Assembly: GCA_001298575.1 (NCBI GenBank)
Contig: LJCV01000246.1
Coordinates: forward strand, 1 to 64,000
From: Actinobacteria bacterium OK074
Lineage (GTDB): Bacteria > Actinomycetota > Actinomycetes > Streptomycetales > Streptomycetaceae
DNA length: 64,000 nucleotides
Direction of reading: 5' to 3'
Made by a program: the position numbers and the translations under genes. Position 1 is the first letter of the stretch. Each line of letters begins with the position of its first letter. Positions 1-12,000 of the stretch are shown in pieces. Below the pieces are notes generated by a model. That model was not told the origin of the DNA, did no database searches, and saw nothing but the letters and a program-made list of their open reading frames with translations.

Positions 1-3000
1 TGGGTACGGCCGTCCGGCACCGCCAGGCGCAGCGAGCCGGAGACCGTCGGCGGTACGACGGCGGTCGGCGCGCCGGGGGCGGGCGGCGGACCGGGCTGGG
101 CCTGGGCGAGGCCCTGGTTGACGTCCTGCCCGAACCGCTCGCTGGGCCGGTCCGTGTCGTCCGCGTACAGGTCGAGGGCCAGCCGCACCGGTACCGCGAA
201 CTCGTGGCTGTCCTGGCCGGTGGCGATGAAGAACTGGTCGTGCCCGGTGGCGCCGCCCACGGTGTCGCCGTGGGTGACCTGGTGGCCGTACTGGTAGTCG
301 GCCCCGAACCCGATGGAACCCCAGCCGCCCAGCGGTCCGCTGACGCTGCCCATCGGGCCGAGCGCGCCGCCGTACGACTCGCCGCGCTGTTCGGTGTCGC
401 CGCCCGCCATCTGGGCCAGGCCCATGACCTGGATGCCCGGCAGGACCCGGTGGTGGGTGCTGGCGTTCGCGGTGTCGCGGGTGGCGGTGAGGAGCAGCCG
501 GATGCGGCGGACGCCGGTGTCGGTGCTGTTGGGCACCTCGAAGTGCAGGGCGTGGCCGCCGTCGACCATGGCGTCGGTGGCGGCGCGCAGCCCGGTGCGG
601 GAGCGGGCCTCGCGCAGCCGGCGCAGGTTGTTGAGCTGGGCGTGCAGCCGGATCTGGTGCTCGGGTTCGTGGTCGCGCGCGGCCTGCTTCAGGCGCGCGC
701 CGATCCCGGCGGGGCCCGGGGCGGTGGGGTCGGGCGGCAGGAAGCCCTCGCGGCGCATCCAGGTCTCGGCCTCGTCGAACAGGCCGTCGGTGCCGGTGAC
801 GTCGAGCGGGGCCGCGCTCAGCCCGATGCCGTCCAACCGCTCCAGCGAGTCGGGGAGTTCGCGCACCTCGGCGGCGGTCGGCCGGTGTCCGGCCGCGTCC
901 GCCTTGCTCAGGACCCGCAGGTCCATGCCGTGTGTCAGGGTCAGCGGCGGCGCCTGCGTCTCGGTGCCGTCCGGCCGGATCAGGGTGGCCCGGTAGGTGA
1001 CGCCCGAAGGGGTGAGCAGGTGGCCCCGGTTGGTGCGGATGGCGTGCATCGTGCCGGCGGAACTGCTCGCGCCGTAGGTGCTGGTGACGGTCGCCTGGGT
1101 CTGCCCGCGCAGCCCGAGACTGCCGCCGACGGTGTCCGAGGCGTCCGGGTGCCCCTGCTGGTGGTCCCCGGTGAGCGCGGCGGCCCCGCTGCCGCTGACC
1201 CCGATACCGCTGGTGTACTTCGAGGAGAGGTCGACCTTCGCGGTGTTGACCAGGTGGCTTTCGAGGTTGATCTGGCCCGGGGTGCTCTGCCGCTGCGGGG
1301 TGCCGACCGCGGGCACGGTGACCAGGTGCAGCATGCCGACCGCGTTGCCGGAGGCGTCGGTCAGCACGGGCGAGTAGATGCCGCCGTCGACCTGCATGGG
1401 CAGCGTGCCGCGCAGCACCTGTTCGGAGAGGAAGTCCGCGACCTGCCCGGCGGCGGCGCCGTCGAGGTCGGCGTGGAACGTCTGGTGGACGTGTTCGTAC
1501 AGCGCCCTCGGGTCGATGACGGAGTCGACGCCGTAGAGCGGGAGATCGGCGGGCGCCGCGGGCGCGGGCAGCGAGCCCGGGGCCGGGTCGGCGGCGGTGA
1601 GGTGGCGGGGGAACCAGATCGTGGTGGGGCCGTGCGACTCCGCGGTGCCCCACCCGTCCGGCGCGGGCGCGGTGGCGGCGGCGGTGGTCGCCGGAGTGAC
1701 GGCGGGGGTGTCGACGCGCACCCGCCAGTGGGTGGTGAACTCCACCGGGTCCGAGGGCTCGTTGGAGCGCTGGGCGGAGGTCGTCTGGACGGCCTGGGTG
1801 ACGGTGGTGGCGTCGCTCGCCTGGTTGTGCGTGATCGCCGCCGTCAGCGAACCGTCCACCGCCCGCACCGCGGTCGGGGCCGTGATCGGCCAGGAACCGG
1901 TCCACGGCACCTGGAACGTGCGGTAGGTGCCGGACGGCTGCCCGGAGAAGTTCTCCCGGGTACCGAACCCACGCCGCTCGACGTGCTTGTCCGGATCCCG
2001 CTGGTCGAACCGCCCCTGCCGCAACGAGGCCCGCGCCTCGGAGAGCGTCAGCTGTACGTCGACGGTGTGCTCGCGGCCGTCGACCCGGACGGTGACGCGG
2101 TGGCCGCCGTTGGAGCGCAGATACGGCAGTTGGAGCGCGAGGTTCTCCCGGCTCAGCGCGTCCCGCACCTGGTCGCGCACCGACTCGGGCGGGTTGTCGG
2201 GGTCCAGCCCGAGCGCCTCGTAGACCTGACCGTGCAGCCCCTCGATCACCTCGTCGGAGAACGGCTCCGCGTACACCAGCCCGACCGTGCCGTCCGGGAG
2301 GGCACCGTAGGTGTTCACATAGCTCGACGGGAGTTGGCCCGGCGCGGGCGGGGGTGCGGTCGGTGTGGCCGGTGCTTGGGAGGCGGGCCAGGTGAGGGGG
2401 GTGTCGGTGGGGATGGGGCTGGTGTCGGGGTCCTCCTGGACGGAGGTGGTGGTCTGGAACTGGCTTGCATGGTCGTGGAGTTGGGGACCCGCGGCGGTGA
2501 CGTCCTCGATGATGCGGAGGTAGCGGTGCGGGATGTGGACGGGGGTCTGGGTGGTGGCCATGACGCCGGTGGTGCGCACGGCGGTGCTGTTGGGGTGGTT
2601 GCGCAGGAGGAAGTCGTTGTCGCGCTGCTCGTCGGGCAGGCCCAGGTAGTGCAACACCTCGTGGAGCAGATCCGCGTCACTGTGATTGGCGTCGAGGTGA
2701 AGTTGGTCGGCGCGGGCGGGATTGAGGGTGTTGGTGAGGGTGACGGCCTCGGGATGGGCCGGGTCGTCGATGAGGTTGAGGGTGATGTGGATCTGGTCGC
2801 CCGAACTCGGCAGCGCCAGGCCGGAGTTGAGGTGCGTGTCCAGGAGACGGGTGATCCGGTCCCTGAGCTGCCGCGTGAGGGCCGGGTCGGTGGTGGTGAC
2901 CGGGAGATTGACGGTGTAGTCGCGGATCCACTGACCGTTAGGGGCCTGGATACGACGAACCCGGGTGCGGATGAGGGTTGTTACACCGCTGAGGGTGCCG

Positions 3001-6000
3001 GGGCCGGGCGGGCGGCTCTGACTAGCGCGCGGATCGAAACGCTCGGCGGTGTGAACTCCGGGGCGGGCGTGGGGGCGTAGGCCGTACCAGGTGTCCTTGG
3101 GTGCCGGGTTGGCGGCTCGGGGCGCGGGCCCGTCGTCGACGGCGTCGCGGTCGGGCGCGGGACGGAAACGGCCCGGCGGCTCGACGCTGGGAGCATCGCC
3201 AGGCCCCCGAGGCGCACTCGACGACGCGATGGGTGCCGTGTTGTCGGTGAGGGGGCCGGCGTCGGTGGCGCTGTAGTGGTTCAGGCCCGTGTAGTGGACC
3301 TCCAGGACGCGGTCGGCGGTGGGTGAGCCGACGCGGGTCACGGTGCCGAGGCCGGTCGTCGGGTCCGGCCGCAGCACCTCGACGGCCACGCCCAGCGTGT
3401 CCGCCAGCAGCGGGAGGAACAGCTCGCCCTGGTTGCTCTCCCACGACCGCGACCAGTTCGCGACCGCGTCGAGCGCGTGGGCCAACTCCTCGTCGGTGAA
3501 CGGCGCTTGGCTGTCGGTGTAGCCGTGCCCGAGCAGCTGGCGCAGTTGCGCGTCGGTCAGGTCGTTCAGCGTGGGCAGCCGGTTGGTGTCCCGCAGGTAC
3601 GCGAACATCCGCCGTACGCCCGGGTCTTCGACGCCGGGCACGCCGTCCGCGGTCAGCGCGGCGCGGTAGCGGGCGCCCAGGTCGCTCAGCTGCTCGGGCG
3701 CCGTCACGCCGATGATGCCGTACTCCTGGAGGGTGTTCAGGAGCGCGGACCGGTCCATGTTCGCCGTGTGCCGGTCGAACCACTGGGCGAGCGTCTGCCG
3801 TACCTGGCCCACCGCCTCGTGCGGCAGCGGGCGACCGCCGCGCGCGGTGAGCAGCCGGTCCTCCGCCAGCGTGCGCAGCCGCTCCGCCGCGGCAGCCAGC
3901 CGGGTACCGGTCGCGGTCAGCGGGGCGTTCGGGCGCCGCCGGGCGAACTGGGCCAGCGCGGTGCGCACTTCGGCCGGGCGGCCCAGCCAGTCGTAGAGTG
4001 CCGGGTCCTCGGTGCGCAGACCGGGCAGCCGGTCCCGGACCCGCTCCGGGTCGGTGCCGACGAAGGTGTAGAGGAGGCACTGGCCGTCGCCACGGGTGCG
4101 GATGGTTCTGCCTCGCGGCGCGCGGATCTGGAAGGGGGCGGGCGGCGGCTGGGGGACGGAGCTCTCGGCGTCGTCGTCCTGGGGCGGGTTCGGGGTCTGG
4201 TCGGTGTCTGTGGGGTCCGTGTTGGGGGCGGTGTTGGGGTCCGTGGAGTCGAGGGTCGGGTCGTCCTGGGCACGGCCCTTGCCCTTTGCCCTGGTCTTGG
4301 CCGCGGCTTCGGCCTCGGTCTCGGACTCGGTCTCGTCGTCTTTGTTCTCGTCCTGGGTGTGCTGGTTCTGGTTTCCGGGTGGGTCGGTCTTGTCCCCGGC
4401 CGTCGTGTCGTCGTCGCCGGGCGGTGGGGTGTCCTTCGCCGGGGTGGTGGGCATCGGGTCGGGTGTGGTCAGTTCGGTGTCCGCGTCCGACTGGGCGTCG
4501 CTCTCCGATCCCTCGTCCCCGGTGGTGGAGCCGTCGTCGCTCTCGGAGAGGTCGCCGGGCCCCGGCGTGTTGCCGGTGGAGGGGCCCGCCGTGCGAGGCA
4601 GGCCCGAGCCGGGCCGGCGCGGGGTGACGGCGGCCAGTGTCGTGCGTGACGTGGGCAGCGGGGCGGGGGCGGCGGTCAGCACCGGGGTGGCCGCGCCGGG
4701 CAGCGCGGTCTCCGCCGCCGCTCGGCGGGCGGCGGCGTCGTCGCGTCGGCCGAGGGCGTTGTCGAGCTCGGTGTCGATGTCGTCGAGCCGCTGCTCGGCC
4801 CGTTCGTGGCTCTCGCGTGCGTCTTCGTGGGCCAGGGCCGCGTCGTCGGCGAGCCCGCGCGCCGTGTCGGCGGTCGAGCGCAGGGTGTCGGCCGTGGCCC
4901 GGACGTCCGGGAGTTGGGCCCGCGCCTCGCTCAGGGCGGTCTCGTCGCGGGCGAGGGCGGTGCGGGTGTCCTGGAGCGTGGTGCGGTCCTGCGCCAGGCT
5001 GGTCCGTACTCCGGCGAGGGCGGCGTCCAGCTTGCCGATCTCGGCGGTGGTCTCCGTTATCTGCTGGGCGAGACGGGGGTCGGCCGTGGGAGCCGTGTCG
5101 TCGGCGGGGGCAGTGGTGTCGGCGGCGGTCGACGGGCCTGCGGCCGTGTCCGACGCAGTCGTCTTGGCCGTCGTGGCGCGGTCGGTGAGTTCGGTCAGGC
5201 GGCGGCGGGCGGTCTTGGCCTCGGCGATGAGGCTTGCCTCCCGGCGACCGCCCTCGGCGACCGCGTCCGTGAGCGGGCCGATCGCGCGGCGGGCCGCGGA
5301 GATCTCCCCGACCAGGGTGTCGACGCGGTCGGTGAGGTCGTGGAGGTCCGCCTCGGCCCCGTCCGCCTCCTGCTCGGCCTCGGTGGCGTCGGCGTCGGCC
5401 TGCTGGGCCTCGGCCTCGGCGTCCGCCAGCACGGTGGCCGCCCGGTCCACGGAGTCCTGCGCGTCGGGGCGCAGCTCCCGCAGCCCGTCCTCGTCGGTGA
5501 GCGCACTGGCGTGGTCGGCCTCGGCCCGGTCGAACTCGGCGGCGGCGGTCTCGAAGTCCGCCCATGCCTCGTCCAGGGCCGGGGTGTCGGTGGTGGCGCC
5601 CGAAGCCGTGTCGTCCGAGTCCGATGTGGTGTCGGCCGGCTGCGTGGTGAGGGTGCCGTCCGGGTCGAACGACCAGACGCGCAGCCCCTCCGGGCCCCGC
5701 GTGACCAGTTCCGCCGGGTGCCCCGTCGCCCGTGCCGCGCGGGAGGCGCCGTACAGGGCGAGGGCCAGCCGGGAGCCGTCCGGGTCGGGGCCGGTCGCCA
5801 CCCAGAACTGGTATCCGTCGTCCTCGGGGTCGACGCCCGCGGTCAGGGCGGCCGGTATCTCGCGCGCCGGGGTCGACGCCCAGTCCGACGGGGCGGCGCC
5901 GGTCTGCGTGGCGAGCAGCGCCGGGAGGTCGTAGACGTTGGGCACCGGGCGGGGGTCGGTGATGCCGTGGCCGAGGGCGTCGCGCTCCTCGACGCGGATC

Positions 6001-9000
6001 GTGGCGGTGCCGGTGACGTGCCGTACGCCTTCGGGGCCGGAGACCTCGATGTGCACGTCGGCCCGGACCTCGTAGCTGCGGGTGCCGCGGCCGTCTGCGG
6101 GCAGGCTGGTGCTGCCGGTCTTGAGCCAGTCGCGGCGCCCGCCGGACACCCCGCTGCCGAAGTTGCTTGCGTCGACCGGCCGTTGCAGCAGCGGCGGGGT
6201 CGCGCCGAGCAGGTTGCGGTCGGGGTCGTCGGCGCTCAGTACGAACGGCAGCGACAGCCCGGTGGTGGTGTCGCCGCCGGAGACGGTACTGGTGCTGTCG
6301 GTGGTGATCCGCAGCCGGTCCATGGCCACGTCGCCGCCGTCGGTGACCGCCCGCGGCCGGTACAGCGACACCGTCAGGGTGGGCCGCTGGTCCGGGGCGT
6401 CCTGCAACGGGAACGCGCCCGGCATCGCGGGCAGCAGGCCGCCGACCTGGCGCGGCGTGTCCAGCGAGAGCGTGCCGGCCTGGATGAGTTCGCCGAGCCG
6501 CACCGAGGCGTGCTCGTCGGAGGTCGAGGCCGGCTGGGCGCGCCAGCCGCTGCCGGTGGCCGGGGCCACCTGGTCGAGGGCCGTGTACAGCTGGTTCCAG
6601 GCGTCGAAGCCGTAGACCGGGACGTTGCCGGTCGGGTCGAGCAGGTCGGCGTCCCGCAGCGGGCTCTGGCCGTTGTAGAACAGGTTGCGGGGGTCGACCC
6701 GGGACACCGAGGCCGGTACCGGGGGCGGTTCGGCGCCGGACGGGTCCGTCTCGCTGCCGGTGAACCGCAGGCTCACCCGGGCGGGTACCCGGGCCTGGCC
6801 GCCGAGTTCGCCGGAGAGGGTACGGCTGAGCCAGGAGCGGGTCTGCGGGTCGGCGTCGTCCCAGGCGATGATCCCGCGCTGCACCAGCGCGCCGAGCACG
6901 TTGGGCGGCCAGTCCGTGACGAGGGTGGAGCGGACGGTGGCGACCAGCTCGTAGTCCAGGCCGTCGAAGTCGGCGGCGCTGTCGGTGCGCAGCCAGAACC
7001 GGTCCTCGGCGGTGCGCCCCTTCTTGTCGACCTTGCTGGACGACGACACCAGGTGGGCCGAGGGGCCGAGCCGGTCCGTGCGGTCGTCGCTGTCGGGGCG
7101 GCTGAAGCGGGCCGTCGGGTTGACGGTGAGCCGGTGCTGGCGGCCCACCGAGGAGGAGGCCGAACGGCCCTCCGCCGTGTGCGAACCCCACTGCTCGATA
7201 CCGGACTTGTCGCCCGGCACCGCGGTGCCCCGCACCGCGCCCCGGAACACGGCGGTGGTCGTGGGGCGCGCCGAGAGCGTCACCTCGACCAGGGCCGCCC
7301 CGCCGAACCGGTGGTGCCGGAAGCTGAACCTGGTCTGTCCCGTGCCGCGCCCGATCAGCGCCCGCTTCCCGGCGCCACCGGTGTGGTCGGCGATCAGCGT
7401 GGCGACACCGGGCAGATAGGAGGCGTGGCCGGGGGTGGTGACGCCGGGGGCGAACCGGTCCACCAACTCCAGCACCTCGTCGTGGAGTCGGCCGCGCTGC
7501 TCGGGCTGCGGGGGTACGGAGCCGGTGTCGGTGCTGGTGCTGGTGCTGCTGCTGGTACCGGAGTCGGCGTCGGAGCCGGCGTCCGAACCCGTATCGGTAC
7601 TGCCGTCGGTGCTGGTTCGGGAGCCGGTGCCCGTGCCGGTGCCGGGGTCGGCGAGTTCGGTGACGGAGGTGACCGCGGCCAGGCCGAGGGTGCCGTCCCG
7701 GACGTACCGGGTGGGCAGCGGCGGGCTCTCCAGACCGGTCGTCGGCTGGAGGGCCGGCCGGTTGGCCACGGCGCCCATCCACCGCTCGTCGCGCCGGAGT
7801 TGACTCTCCGTCATCAGGAACTGGAGCCCGCGCGGCACGTCCACGGCGAGCGTGACGGTCTGCCCGGGCCCGAACCCGAGGGAGTTGGCGACGACGTTGC
7901 GGTGCCCGGACCGGACGGTGATCAGATACGTGACGTCGGCCGTGACCCGGTGCTGGAGGCCGGACTGGGTGGGCACCCGATTGGTCGCGGTGGTGCTGGT
8001 GAGGGTGTCGGACTTGTCGCTCTTGCGGTCGTACTGGTAGCGCCCGGACGGGTTGAAGCGGGACGGCGTGGGCGCCGGGGAGTTGACGGGCTGCCCCGTG
8101 GCCGGGCCCTGGTCGGGGGCGGACTGCTGGGTCGCGGTGGCGGAGGACGACGGGTTGTTCTGCGCCGCCGAGCCGCCCACGCCGAACTGGTGTGTCTTGC
8201 CGAGCCCCTTGAGCTGCTGCGCCGAGTCGGCGACGGAGATGCCGGTCTCCAGGTACTGGTTCACGCTGTGTGTCAGTTCGGGCGTGTGCGCGACGGCCTG
8301 GATCTCGATCGAGAGCTGCCCGTCGGCGCCGAGCCCGGGCAGCGTCAGCCCCTCCACCACGTAGGTGCCGCCGAAGATCTGGTGCCCCCGGCCGAGCAGC
8401 GAACCGGGCGAGAGCGCGGTGGTGCGGGACTCGGCGCTCACCGTGGTGGTGTCGGCGGGCGGGCTGCCGACCAGGGAACTGCTCAGGAAGCCGGTGACGC
8501 CGTCCAGCAGCGCGGAGAAGCGCCCGGGGCGGGCGGGGGCGGCGGGTGCCGGAGCCGGAGCGGTGACGGGAGGGACGACCGGGGCGTTCTCGGCGGCGTC
8601 CTGGGGGCTTGCCTCCGTGGTCGGCCGGGGCCCAGTGGCCGGTTGGGGATCGGTGGTCGGCTGAGTCTCGGTCGCCGGTCGGGGCTCGGTCGTCGGTCGG
8701 GGCTCGGTGGTCGGCCGGGTCTCGTCGGTGTCCGGTGCGGGGTCGACGCCGCGGCCCGTGACGATCCGGCGGAAGGCGTCCTGGAGCGCCGCCGAACCGC
8801 GCACCACGTCGATCAGGGCGTCGTCCGGGATGCGGACCACGTCCTCGTGCGGCTCGCCGGTGACCGGGTCCGTCATGGCCAGCCGCTCCGTGTCCAGCGG
8901 CTCGACCTGCCGTACGGTGAACGGCTCGCCCTCCGGCGCGGGCTCCTCCGCGGCCAGGGTCCGCTCGTGCGGCACGCCCACCCGGACCGTGCCCGGGACA

Positions 9001-12000
9001 CCCCTCGGCCCGATGACCGGCGGACCGGCCTCCAGGTCGTCCTCGGCGCGGTGCACGGGCTCCGGCTCGCCGAACCGGACCAGCGGGTCCTGGCCCGAAC
9101 CCTCGTACAGGTCGAGCGTGAGGCGGGCCGGCACCTCGAACTCCTGGGTGTCCTGCCCGGTGCCGATGAAGAACTGGTCGTGGCCGACCGTGGTGGCGGT
9201 GGTGTTGCCGAGCGTGGCCTGTCCGACGTACTGGTAGTCGCCGGTGGCGCTCAGGGTCCAGGCGCCGTGCGGGGTGGGCACGCTGGGCCCGCCGCCGAAC
9301 CCGGCGCCCAGACCGTAGGTGTTGCCGAGCCGGCCGGTGCCGCCGCCCGTCGCCTGGGCCAGGCCCATGACCTGGATGTTGGGCAGCACCCTGCTGTGCG
9401 TCACGGGCAGGTCCGCGTCCCGTTGGGCGCCCAGTTCCAGCCGTACCCGGCGCCGTCCCGTCACCGAAGGGATCTCCAGGTACAGCGAGTGGCCGCCGTC
9501 CACCATGGAGTCGGTCGCCGCCCGCAGCCCGAGCTGGGAGCGCAGCTCGTGCAGCCGCCGCAGGTTGTTCAACTGGGCCTGGACGAGCGTCTCGTCGGGC
9601 AGTCGGCCGCGGTGCGGGGCGGCCGCGGGCGGCGGCAGGAAGCCGTGGTTCCGCAGCCAGGTCTCCGCCTCGGTGAACAGCGGATCGGCGCCGTCCACGC
9701 CGAGCGGCACGGTGGACTGCCCGATCGTCTCCAGGGTGGCCAACTCGTGCGGCAGCGCGCGGACTTCGTCCTCGGTCGGTTCGTGCCCGCGCGCGTCCTC
9801 GGCACTGAGCATCCGCAGGTCGAGACCGTGCTCCCAGGTGCCCGGCGCGTAACTGTCGGTGCTGCCGTCGGGCCGGATCAGGGTGAGGGTGTAGGCGACG
9901 TCCGCCTCGGTCAGCAGGTGGCTGCGGTTGGTGCGCACCGCGTGCATGGTGCCCGCGGCGGAGCTGGTGCCGAACGCGTTCTGCGCCGCGAGGCTGGCGA
10001 GCCCCTTGCCGGTGAAGCCGCCGCCGACGGTGTGGGAGGCGTCCGGGTGCCCCGGCCGGAAGTCGCCGGTGAAGGCCGGGCCGACGCTGCCGGTGAAGGT
10101 CACCCCGCTGTTGAACGTGGTGTTCTGGTCGTTCTTGACCGTGTTGACGAGATGGCTCTCAAGGTTGATCTTCTTGTCGATGCTCTTGGCCACCGCGGTG
10201 GTCGGGGTGACGTCCGCGTCCAGCCGCATGATGCCCACGGCACGTCCGCGCGCGTCGGTGAGCACCGGCGAGTACAGCCCGCCCTCGCGCTGCATCGGCA
10301 GGGTGCCGCGCAGCACCGGTTCGGCGAGGAAGTCGGCGAGTTGGGCCGAGGACGTGGCGTCCAGGTCGGCACGGAAGTGGTCGGCGGCGCCCTCGTACAG
10401 CCGTCGGGGGTTGAGCACCGAGTCCACGCCGTAGACCGGCAGGTCGGCGAGGTCGGCGGGGGCGGGCAGCTCCTGGGTCGGGTCGGCGTCGGCGTCCACG
10501 AGGTGCTGCGGGAACCAGACGGTGACCGGACCGTGCGGCCGGGCCGGCCGCCAGTCGTGCGCGGGGTCGGGGGCCGGGGTGGCAACTGCCGTGTCCGTTA
10601 CGTCAGTTGCGTCATCCGGTGTATCGGTTGCGTCAGTGTCCGGGTCCGGCGCGTCCAGGCGCACCTCCCAGTTGCCGGTGAAGTCGTAGGCGCGGGAGGG
10701 CTCGTTGCTCCGCTGGGCGCTGGTGGTCTGGACGACCTGGGTGACGGTGGCCGAGCCGTCCGCCTGGTTGTGGGTGAGGGTCGCGGCCAGCGCGAGGTCC
10801 ACCCCGCGGACCGGGCCCGCCGCCGCGATCGGTATCGAACCGGTCCACGGCACCGGAATGGTCGAGAACGTGCCGGACGGCTGCGCGGAGACGATCTCCC
10901 GGGTGCCCTGCCCGCGCCGCTCCACGTGCTTGTCGGGGTCGCTCGTGTCGAGTTCGCCCTGCCGTGCGGACGGCCGCGCGTCGCCGAGCGTCAGCCGTAC
11001 GTCCACCCGCCGGTCGACGCCGTCGACACGCAGGATGATCCGATGGCCGCCGAGACCGCGCAGATACGGCAGGTTCATCACCATCTGCTCCGCCGACAGC
11101 ACGTCCCGCAGCTGCGCGTGCACCGGGTCGTCCGGGCGCGGCGCGGGCCTGCCCAGCGCCGCGAGCACCTGCCGGTGCACCCCGTCGACCACGTCCGGCG
11201 GGAACGGCTCCACGTGCACCAGGCCCACCTGGCCGTCGTGGCGCCGCCCGTAGCCGCCGAGGTAAGAGGTACGGCGTCCGCCGCCGCCGATCGGCGACTC
11301 GGGCGGCGGGGTGGTGTGCCCCTCCGGGGAGGTCACGGTGAGGGACGGGGCCGGGGTCGGCACCACCACGGGGGCGGTCTCGGCCTCGACCTCGGCCTCG
11401 GTCTCCGTCGGGTCGGTGCGCAGGGGGTCGGTGTGGTCCTGGGTGTCCGTGTCCTGGGACACCGTGAGCGGCATGGACGTGGTGGCCACCGGGGTCGGTG
11501 CGGTGTCGACGGCGGGGGTGGAAGCGGGAGTGGACGTGGGGGCGAGCGGGGCGGGCGGGTCCGCACCGGGGGCGCCCGCGACCGGTCCCCGCGGGCCGGT
11601 GCCGCGACGGCCGCCCCCGGCGATCCGGTGATCGTCCGCCGCGTCACCGACCAGCGTGCCGATCAGCGCGAGGTGACGGGGCCTGAGCCCGCCCGACGCG
11701 TACGCCGGGTCCGACGTCGCGGGCGTGAACCGCGTGGGGTCGCCCATCAGGCTGGTCGTGCCGCCGCGGTGCGGGGCGGCCGAGTCGAAGCCGCTCTCGT
11801 CGCGCAGTCCGAGCTGATGGCCGATCTCGTGGGCCAGGTCGGAGTCGGAGATGTCGGACGGCCACGCGTGATGGGTGGCCGGAATCCCGTCCGTCGGGTC
11901 GGTGAGGGTGACGTCGAGATGTGCCGTCTCGCCGGGAGCGGCCGGCACGACGGTGACGTGCAGCAGGCTCCCGTCCGGCAGCCGGTGGCCCGGGGCGTTG

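Noticed and set aside
3022..7782. A 1586-codon minus-strand frame inside the giant gene
   Set aside because: It is in another frame of the same strand and is Arg/Pro/His-rich without motifs. The frame starting at ATG 14579 stays open through the region and carries the OTU-like and coiled-coil segments.
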